From assembly GCA_007135795.1 (NCBI GenBank), contig SLIE01000127.1, forward strand, positions 1 through 6,136: DNA of 6,136 bases, in the 5' to 3' direction. The notes under the pieces are model-generated. The model was not told where the DNA came from. It was given only the letters and a program-made list of their open reading frames with translations, and did not search any database. This DNA comes from Desulfobacterales bacterium (GTDB lineage: Bacteria > Desulfobacterota > Desulfobacteria > Desulfobacterales > Desulfosalsimonadaceae). Within the stretch, counting starts at the first letter, position 1, and each line of letters begins with the position of its first letter. This document shows positions 1-5,704 of the stretch, piece by piece. A program made the translations under genes and the position numbers.

Positions 1-2976
1 CCCCAGGTCTCTTTAGACGACGTGCCGAAAATCATCGATGCAATGCTTGCGGGTGAATACGTGGAAGCATTGCTTTATCAGGACTCCCTGACCGGGGAGC
101 GATATTTTCGCCGGGACGACATCCCGTTTTTTAAAAACCAGCAGCGCTCGATCATTTCCAGCAACGAGAAGATGGACCCGTTACGGATTTATGATTATAT
201 CGCGCAAGGGGGATATGGTGCGCTTGAAAAAGTGCTTTCAGGCCAAAAACCATTGGATGTGGTGGCGGAGGTCAAGCGCTCCGGTCTGCGGGGGCGCGGC
301 GGCGCGGGGTTTCCCACCGGCCTGAAATGGGAGATGCTGGCCGGGCAGCCATCTAAAAAAGGAAAGTTCCTGGTGTGCAACGCCGACGAGGGCGATCCCG
401 GTGCGTACATGGACCAGGGGATCCTGGAAGGGAATCCCCACAGCATTATCGAGGGGATGCTCATCTGCGCTTACGGCACGGGTGCCACCCAGGGGATCGT
501 GTATGTCCGCAATGAATACCCGCTCGCGATCAAAAATCTTACCATTGCCCTCAAACAGGCCGGCGGGCTCGGGCTTCTCGGTGAAAACATACTTGGCACG
601 GATTTTTCTTTCAACATTAAAATTGTCAAAGGGGCGGGTGCGTTTGTGTGCGGCGAAGAAACCGCATTGATACGGTCCATCGAAGGAAAGGTCGGCGAAC
701 CTCGCCAGCGGCCGCCATTTCCCATTCAAAAAGGGATAAACGGCCAGCCGACGGTCATCAACAACGTTGAAACCTGGGCGAATATTCCCCTGATCATCAA
801 TTCCGGAGCTGATCAATTTGCAACGGTCGGCACCAAAAACAATTCCGGCACCAAGATTTTCAGCCTGGTCGGAAAGATCAGGAATACCGGGCTGATCGAA
901 GTCCCCATGGGCATATCCATCCGGGAGGTTGTTTATGATATCGGCGGCGGTTCGTCCGGCAGGGAGAAAATAAAAGCCGTTCAGACCGGCGGCCCTTCGG
1001 GCGGCTGTATCCCGGCTGATCAATTCGATCTTGCCATTGACTACGACAGTCTCGGCAAGGCAGGGTCGATCATGGGCTCCGGCGGTATGATCGTGATGGA
1101 TGAAAATACCTGCATGGTCGATGTGGCCAAATATTTCATGGGTTTCCTCAAAAACGAGTCGTGCGGCAAATGCTTCACCTGCCGCAAGGGGACCCAGCGG
1201 ATGTATGAAATCCTGGACGACATCACCACCGGGAACGGCACCTTGGCGCACCTTGACCTCCTTGAGGAGCTGGCCCACGTGGTGCGTGACAGTTCCATGT
1301 GCGGCCTGGGACAAACTGCAGCAAACCCGGTTCTCAGCACATTGAGATACTTTCGCCACGAGTATGAGCGCCACGTGATTGACAAGCGGTGTGATCCGTT
1401 TGTCTGCCGCAGCCTCGTGGGCGCCCCCTGTCAGAGCGCCTGCCCGCTCGACACACAGCCCTGGCGATATATCGCGCTTCTGGAAAAAGGGGATTATGAA
1501 GCCGCTTACGTGGCTATCCGGGAAACCAACCCGTTGCCATCGGTGTGCGCGCGGGTCTGTGATCGCAAATGCGAGCTGCGCTGCCAGATGGGGGCGGGTG
1601 AAAGTGGCGCCATTGCCATTCGTTCTTTGAAGCGGTTTATCACCGATCGCGTTGATCCGGCCCTTTACACGCCTGAAAAGGCGACAAAACGGGACGGCAA
1701 GGCGGAGAAGGTGGCGATTGTGGGCGCCGGGCCTGCCGGGATTTCCGCTGCCCACTACCTCTCCCTGCTAGGGTATGAAACAACCATCTTTGAAGCCGGC
1801 CAGCATTTGGGGGGAATGCTCACCAGCTGTATTCCGTCCTACCGGCTTCCCCGGGATATCATAAAAAAGGAATTGGAAGCCCTGATCGATGAGACGGTTT
1901 CCGTCCGATACAATACGGCTCTGGGCCGCGACATCACTATAGACGACCTTTTTGCCGACGGCTACAACGCGGTTTTCCTGGCAATGGGGGCGGACAAGAG
2001 CCAGTCGCTGGGGTTTGAAGGCGAGGGAATCCGGGGAGTTCACACATCCATGGATTTTCTGAAAGCCTACAACCTGCGGGGTGAAGAGCTGGCAGGCGGG
2101 CATGTGGGGATCATCGGCGGCGGCAATTCCGCTGTTGACGCAGCCAGGGTCGCCATGCGGCAGGACAATGTGGAGAGCGTCACCCTCATTTACCGTCGCA
2201 CGGACCAGGAAATGCCCGCTTATGCGGAGGAGGTCGAAGCGGCCCTGGAAGAAGGGATAAAACTCGAGACCATGGTATCACCGGTGCGCATCCGCTACAT
2301 TGAAACAGCGGTAAAGGAAGGCGTAAAAGTCGAAACCGGCGTGACCGCCATTAAAATACATTCCCAGGATGGCCACCTGGTGAGCATCGAGTGCATCCGG
2401 AACGAACCGGGTGAAACGGATGCCAGCGGACGGCGCAGGCCGGTCCCGATACCCGGCTCCGAATTCAGGATTTCCCTGAATACCCTGATCGTGGCGATCG
2501 GCGAAACCCCGGACAGTGACTGCCTGGCACCAATGGGCGTGGCATCCGGCAACGGCGGAAGAGTCACCGTTGACGCCAGAACATTCAAGACCAGCAGGGA
2601 AGGGGTTTTTGCCGGCGGGGACCTGATTACCGGCCCCTATACCGTTGTTGACGCCCTTGCCGCCGGGAAAAAAGCCGCCGGATCAATAGACCGGTATTTA
2701 CGGGGTGAGACATCAATGGGAGTGCAAGGGGTGATTCTGCCGGATGTCTACATTGCACCTGCCGAAGTCAATCCGGACGACCTTGAATCCGTGGCAAGGG
2801 CGGAGCAACCCACGCTTTCCGCTGCGTTGCGGAGAAAGAATTTTTCAGAGGTTGAATTGGCGCTGCCGATTGATCAAGCGATAACCGAGGCCCGCAGATG
2901 CCTGCGCTGTGACCTGGAGTTTACGCAGCCGATCGATGATATAGCGCAGAAACAGGCAACAAAGGACAAATCATGA
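1..2976 (+). CDS. NuoF/HydB-like NADH-FMN module fused to GltD/NfnB-like FAD-NAD(P)H oxidoreductase (5' partial)
   Basis: This is probably the cytoplasmic flavo-iron-sulfur core of an electron-bifurcating NADH/NADPH oxidoreductase. The frame is open to base 1, and the first residues look like the end of the thioredoxin-like domain and linker before NuoF/HydB. The GTG at 22 is therefore unlikely to be the true start. Residues here are counted from that GTG. The NuoF part has the FMN/NADH glycine loop GRGGAGFPTG (91-100), NADEGDPG (120-127), an SLBB-like stretch (about 277-330) and a [4Fe-4S] motif (C381, C384, C387, C427). A cysteine-rich helical domain of the GltD/NfnB type follows (C457, C462, C470, C474, C509, C513, C517, C521). 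Next come an FAD Rossmann motif GAGPAG (568-573), a second nucleotide motif GGGNSA (699-704), the pair R725-R726 typical of NADP-binding GltD relatives, and a closing FAD motif AGGD (864-867). The usual HydB C-terminal ferredoxin domain is replaced by the GltD module. A 22-residue internal duplication lies at 741-779. The stop overlaps the next start. Domain calls are firm; bifurcation and NADPH preference are inferred. Confidence 0.93.
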   Translation, partial: PQVSLDDVPKIIDAMLAGEYVEALLYQDSLTGERYFRRDDIPFFKNQQRSIISSNEKMDPLRIYDYIAQGGYGALEKVLSGQKPLDVVAEVKRSGLRGRGGAGFPTGLKWEMLAGQPSKKGKFLVCNADEGDPGAYMDQGILEGNPHSIIEGMLICAYGTGATQGIVYVRNEYPLAIKNLTIALKQAGGLGLLGENILGTDFSFNIKIVKGAGAFVCGEETALIRSIEGKVGEPRQRPPFPIQKGINGQPTVINNVETWANIPLIINSGADQFATVGTKNNSGTKIFSLVGKIRNTGLIEVPMGISIREVVYDIGGGSSGREKIKAVQTGGPSGGCIPADQFDLAIDYDSLGKAGSIMGSGGMIVMDENTCMVDVAKYFMGFLKNESCGKCFTCRKGTQRMYEILDDITTGNGTLAHLDLLEELAHVVRDSSMCGLGQTAANPVLSTLRYFRHEYERHVIDKRCDPFVCRSLVGAPCQSACPLDTQPWRYIALLEKGDYEAAYVAIRETNPLPSVCARVCDRKCELRCQMGAGESGAIAIRSLKRFITDRVDPALYTPEKATKRDGKAEKVAIVGAGPAGISAAHYLSLLGYETTIFEAGQHLGGMLTSCIPSYRLPRDIIKKELEALIDETVSVRYNTALGRDITIDDLFADGYNAVFLAMGADKSQSLGFEGEGIRGVHTSMDFLKAYNLRGEELAGGHVGIIGGGNSAVDAARVAMRQDNVESVTLIYRRTDQEMPAYAEEVEAALEEGIKLETMVSPVRIRYIETAVKEGVKVETGVTAIKIHSQDGHLVSIECIRNEPGETDASGRRRPVPIPGSEFRISLNTLIVAIGETPDSDCLAPMGVASGNGGRVTVDARTFKTSREGVFAGGDLITGPYTVVDALAAGKKAAGSIDRYLRGETSMGVQGVILPDVYIAPAEVNPDDLESVARAEQPTLSAALRRKNFSEVELALPIDQAITEARRCLRCDLEFTQPIDDIAQKQATKDKS
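2962..2966 (+). promoter_or_regulatory. Ribosome binding site of the NuoG-like subunit
   Basis: AAGGA lies six bases before the ATG at 2973, inside the last codons of the upstream gene. With the ATGA stop-start overlap (2973-2976) it fixes this start and indicates translational coupling, as expected for subunits of one complex made in a fixed ratio. Confidence 0.75.
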
Positions 2977-3647
2977 TTAAACTGACGATTAACGGGCTTG
3001 ATGTTTCCGTCGAAGAGGGCGCGACGCTGCTTGAAGCTGCAAAATTTCTGGGATTCCCCATACCGACGCTGTGCCACATGGAAGGGCTTTCCCCTTACGG
3101 GGCCTGCCGGTTGTGTGTGGTTGAAATCGGCGAGGGGCCCGGAGCAAAGCTCGTTTCATCCTGCACCTACCCGGCCACGGCAGGGTTGAAGGTGCGGACG
3201 GCCTCATCACGCGTGATACGTGCCCGAAAGATGATTATCGAACTCCTTCTTGGGTCGTGTCCCCAGTCCAAGGAAATTCAGGATCTTGCCTCTGCGCACG
3301 GCGTTCGGCAGCAGCGTTTCCGCCAGGAACACGAAGACTGCATTTTGTGCGGAAAATGCGTGCGGATGTGCAAGGAGCAGATGATGGCCGGTGCTATCGG
3401 ATTTCAGGGTCGCGGTGAAACACGTACTATCGGTACACCGTTTGACGTCAAATCCGATGTGTGCCGGTATTGCGGCGGTTGTATCTACGTCTGCCCGGCA
3501 TGCCAGCTTCGCTGCACCTACACGGAACCGGACAAAGCCATTTGCGGCGGTTGTGCCAACCTGACCCCGCCCTGCCTGGACAAGGAACACTTCGATGACA
3601 TGATGTGCTATATGGCGCCATGCGTCGCATGTGAAATCCCGAAATGA
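2973..3647 (+). CDS. NuoG/HydA N-terminal-like iron-sulfur subunit with cysteine-rich tail
   Basis: A 224-residue soluble electron-transfer subunit, probably relaying electrons between the flavin sites of the upstream protein and a partner such as ferredoxin. Residues 1-80 form a plant-type [2Fe-2S] domain with C34, C45, C48 and C64, as at the N-terminus of NuoG, HoxU and HydA. Residues about 85-115 (LLLGSCPQSKEIQDLA) resemble the linker of HydA/Stn-type subunits. Two [4Fe-4S] motifs follow: C123-x2-C126-x2-C129-x3-C133 and C164-x2-C167-x2-C170-x3-C174. There is no H-cluster domain, molybdopterin domain or GltD domain, so this is the NuoG-like N-terminal module standing alone. The last 45 residues carry further cysteines (C177, C181, C191, C194, C201, C212, C217, C220) that the standard family does not explain. 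The ATG overlaps the preceding stop by four bases, which strongly suggests one complex with that protein. The partner and electron direction are inferred. Confidence 0.92.
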   Translation: MIKLTINGLDVSVEEGATLLEAAKFLGFPIPTLCHMEGLSPYGACRLCVVEIGEGPGAKLVSSCTYPATAGLKVRTASSRVIRARKMIIELLLGSCPQSKEIQDLASAHGVRQQRFRQEHEDCILCGKCVRMCKEQMMAGAIGFQGRGETRTIGTPFDVKSDVCRYCGGCIYVCPACQLRCTYTEPDKAICGGCANLTPPCLDKEHFDDMMCYMAPCVACEIPK

Positions 3648-3715
3648 CAATCCGGGAAAACGGTATAACCGCAGATTGGAAGTGAGAACAAGTCACCCGG
3701 GTATTTCGTTATTTA

Positions 3716-3853
3716 GTGCCCGAACGAAAACCAGGATTTTTCTTCAAGGTCAACGACGGCGAAAAAGACGGTTTTCTTTCAGACACTATTTACGCGCGGG
3801 CCTGGAAAACGGTCTGCATTGATTGCAAAAATTCTCACCTGGAATGCTGCTGA
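3716..3853 (+). CDS. Candidate small cysteine-ended protein, start uncertain
   Basis: I do not recognise this product. The frame is open from 3686 to the TGA at 3851-3853 and reads as a protein-like sequence. The only conventional initiator inside it is GTG at 3716, giving 45 residues. Visible features are an aromatic and basic front (KPGFFFKV), an acidic, glycine-containing middle, SDTIYARAWK, and a C-terminus with C34, C37, H41, C44 and C45, which could bind a metal or cluster. No ribosome binding site precedes 3716. A good Shine-Dalgarno-like GGAAGTGA lies at 3678-3685, six bases before an in-frame GTC at 3692, so the natural start may have been lost, may be non-standard, or may hide a sequence error. 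It sits between two redox genes on the same strand. A chance ORF or gene remnant remains possible. Confidence 0.33.
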   Translation: MPERKPGFFFKVNDGEKDGFLSDTIYARAWKTVCIDCKNSHLECC

Positions 3854-3911
3854 ATTCGAATCATATTCGTAAGCGATACTATCGAAACAACAATTGCGTA
3901 CATTCGTAGAT

Positions 3912-3917
3912 AAGGAG
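3912..3917 (+). promoter_or_regulatory. Ribosome binding site that sets the start of the FMN protein
   Basis: AAGGAG ends nine bases before the ATG at 3927. This supports ATG 3927 over the in-frame TTG at 3894, which would add eleven residues and has no comparable site before it. The first cysteine of the N-terminal cluster lies well downstream of both starts, so the choice does not affect the domain call. Confidence 0.8.
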
Positions 3918-3926
3918 AAGTCACTA

Positions 3927-5522
3927 ATGTCAAAGCCATTTTCAAGGCCCAATGCCTCTGCTGCCACCCTCACCAAGAATCGAACCGAGGAATCCGTCGT
4001 CCCCGCGTCTGGCATGTGTGTCACGTGCGTTGACGGGTGCATCGGGATGTGCGAGATCGGCAAGTCCGCCTACCGGGGCCACGAAGTCATATATCCCCAG
4101 CCGTTTGGCGTCATTACAACGGCCTCGGAAAAAACGTACCCCGTTGATTACACGCATTTTAATATCATGGGTACGGCCACGGGAGCGCACGGCATTGAAG
4201 CGGATAGCGACAAGGCGATCTTTCCGGCGGTTGACCTGGGGCTCACTGTCGGACATGACAATGGCATCCGGTTTCGGTACCCGTGGATTATTTCCGGCAT
4301 CGGTTCCACCAATATTGCCACAAACAACTGGGAAGGACTGGCCATCGGGTCGGCGCTTTCCGGCACAGGCCTCACCATTGGTGAAAATGTCGTGGGCATG
4401 GACCCGCAATCAATTATCAAAAATGGAAGGGTCGTTGATACCGTCGATCTGAAACGTCGCGTAAAATTATACACAGATTACCAGCACGATGGGTACGGCG
4501 CCATTGTCGTGCAGGCCAATGTCGAGGATACGCGGTTGGGCGTTCAGGAATACGCGATCGAGAAGCTTGGCGTTGAAGTCGTTGAAATGAAATGGGGACA
4601 GGGTGCCAAGAATATCGGCGGTGAAGTGAAAATCAACGACCTGAAGAAGGCACAACTGCTGCATGAACGTGGCTATATCGTCCTTCCCGATCCCACAGAC
4701 CCGTTGGTTATCGAAAGTTTTGAAAAAAAGGCGTTCAAGGAATTTGAGCGGCATTCCAGGGTCGGCATGGTGACAGAAGAGTCTTTTGCAAAACGGGTGG
4801 AAGAATTGAGGGCGGCGGGTGCCAAATACATTTTCCTCAAAACCGGTGCGTATCGTCCGGCGGATCTGGCCCGCGCGGTCACTTTTTCCTCGCGCTACAA
4901 AATCGACATGCTGACCGTGGACGGGGCGGGGGGGGGTACCGGCATGAGCCCCTGGCGGATGATGAACGAATGGGGCGTTCCCCTGGTGAACCTTCATGCG
5001 TTGTTGAACCAGTATGCAGGCCGTCTGGCTGAAAGAGGGGAATATGTTCCGCCCATTGCCGTGGGTGGGGGGTTTGCCTTTGAAGACATGATATATAAGG
5101 GGCTGGCTCTTGGCGCGCCGTTTGTCAAAATGGTCGGAATGGCCCGTGCCGCTATTGCCGCGGCAATGGTGGGCAAAACGATCGGGCGCACAATCGACGA
5201 AGGTCAGATCCCTGTTTATATCGAACGCTTCGGAAATACCAGGGAAGAGATCTTTATTTCCGCAAACGAGTTGTGTGAAAAGATCGGCAGGGACGAATAC
5301 AACAGGATTCCCACCGGAGCCCTTGGGCTTTACACCTATTATGAACGCCTGGCGCAAGGCCTCCGGCAACTCATGGCCGGGAGCAGGAAATTTGCCCTGG
5401 AGCACATCTCCCGCGATGATATTGCGGCCCTGACGCGGGAAGCCGCCGATACCACCGGGATTCAATATGTTATGGATGCAGATAAGGACGAAGTCGAAAA
5501 ACTGTTGGCGCCACGTTCGTAA
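3927..5522 (+). CDS. FMN-binding glutamate synthase family protein (stand-alone GltB central domain)
   Basis: A 531-residue protein with the FMN-binding TIM-barrel domain of glutamate synthase (GltB central domain). Family marks are KWGQGAKNIGGEVK (222-235), corresponding to the GQGAKPG-GG loop, VDGAGGGTGMSP (331-342), corresponding to the GHDGGTGASP motif, and a late barrel segment, AVGGGFAFEDMIYKGLALGA (378-397), suited to phosphate binding. It lacks the class II glutaminase domain with its N-terminal catalytic cysteine and the C-terminal beta-helix domain, so it cannot make glutamate from glutamine by itself. The cysteines that bind the [3Fe-4S] cluster in classical GltB, after the phosphate site, are absent; that stretch reads KMVGMARAAIAAAMVGK (401-417). 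Instead a cluster C31-x2-C34-x3-C38-x3-C42 stands at the N-terminus and may hold an iron-sulfur centre. It lies 279 bases after the NuoG-like gene and may have its own promoter. The GltD module encoded upstream is the natural type of electron donor for this fold. FMN binding is likely; the substrate is unknown. Confidence 0.9.
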   Translation: MSKPFSRPNASAATLTKNRTEESVVPASGMCVTCVDGCIGMCEIGKSAYRGHEVIYPQPFGVITTASEKTYPVDYTHFNIMGTATGAHGIEADSDKAIFPAVDLGLTVGHDNGIRFRYPWIISGIGSTNIATNNWEGLAIGSALSGTGLTIGENVVGMDPQSIIKNGRVVDTVDLKRRVKLYTDYQHDGYGAIVVQANVEDTRLGVQEYAIEKLGVEVVEMKWGQGAKNIGGEVKINDLKKAQLLHERGYIVLPDPTDPLVIESFEKKAFKEFERHSRVGMVTEESFAKRVEELRAAGAKYIFLKTGAYRPADLARAVTFSSRYKIDMLTVDGAGGGTGMSPWRMMNEWGVPLVNLHALLNQYAGRLAERGEYVPPIAVGGGFAFEDMIYKGLALGAPFVKMVGMARAAIAAAMVGKTIGRTIDEGQIPVYIERFGNTREEIFISANELCEKIGRDEYNRIPTGALGLYTYYERLAQGLRQLMAGSRKFALEHISRDDIAALTREAADTTGIQYVMDADKDEVEKLLAPRS

Positions 5523-5546
5523 GTGATTCGGAAGGTCACGGGATCT

Positions 5547-5648
5547 ATGCCCACGGAACGCACGAGAAAAAGATTCGTGTTTTTCGTGGGTTTATTTCTC
5601 TGGATGTGGATCTGCACCTGCTACGTTTTACCGGGTGCGGGCGGATGA
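5547..5648 (+). CDS. Doubtful 33-residue single-pass membrane ORF
   Basis: ATG at 5547 opens 33 residues: a basic head (RTRKR, 5-9) followed by an unbroken hydrophobic, aromatic stretch (10-28) containing C23 and C25, then a short glycine-rich end. This is the pattern of a small inner-membrane protein. Against it, the first half coincides with the terminator hairpin at 5550-5590, whose T-rich arm alone would yield Phe and Val codons. The nearest purine-rich site, GGAAGG at 5530-5535, is about eleven bases away. Chance is the simpler explanation. Confidence 0.17.
   Translation: MPTERTRKRFVFFVGLFLWMWICTCYVLPGAGG
5550..5598 (+). terminator. Hairpin terminator after the FMN protein gene
   Basis: A 17-base stem pairs 5550-5566 with 5574-5590 around a seven-base A-rich loop. 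The outer CCCACG/CGTGGG and inner CACGA/TCGTG blocks pair perfectly. The middle has G-U wobbles and one C-U mismatch. The T-rich run TTTATTTCT follows immediately. It starts 28 bases after the stop codon, so it probably ends the operon. The opposite strand has no T-run after the stem, so it looks directional for the + strand. Confidence 0.72.
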
Positions 5649-5685
5649 TGATGTCGCACATCGGTTGGGCTTACCCGGTTTGTGA

Positions 5686-5704
5686 CCATTATACCCTATA
5701 ATGG
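5686..5704. repeat. Perfect 8-bp inverted repeat over the EVE gene stop codon
   Basis: CCATTATA and TATAATGG are exact reverse complements separated by CCC. The TAG stop of the - strand gene (5698-5696) lies within it. It could be a 3'-end hairpin for that transcript, but it is AT-rich and not followed by a T-run on the - strand, so I do not call it a terminator. Confidence 0.45.

Noticed and set aside
238..1755. 505-codon open frame on the - strand opposite the NuoF-GltD gene
   Set aside because: It is the antisense shadow of a GC-rich gene with clear domain motifs on the + strand. The predicted peptide shows no recognisable domain, and the + strand coding assignment is certain.
3631..3822. 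63-codon frame overlapping the end of the NuoG-like gene and the gap
   Set aside because: Its composition is very rich in arginine and shows no protein-like pattern. The neighbouring frame (3686-3853) reads much more like coding sequence.
3839..3852. TGGAATGCTGCTGA as a sigma-54 promoter
   Set aside because: The GG is not followed by GC at the required spacing, so the defining -24/-12 pair is missing.
3894..3926. TTG start at 3894 for the FMN protein
   Set aside because: The AAGGAG at 3912-3917 lies downstream of it and is well placed for ATG 3927.
4467..5465. 332-codon open frame on the - strand opposite the FMN protein gene
   Set aside because: Antisense shadow of a clearly conserved FMN-domain gene; no domain pattern of its own.
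5630..5679. ACCGGGT / ACCCGGT inverted repeat in the convergent gap
   Set aside because: The seven-base arms are separated by 36 bases with little further pairing and no T-run on either side, so chance is likely in GC-rich DNA.
5697..5702. TATAAT as a -10 promoter box on the + strand
   Set aside because: There is no acceptable -35 element at 16-18 bases upstream and no gene starting downstream on that strand. The hexamer is part of the inverted repeat.
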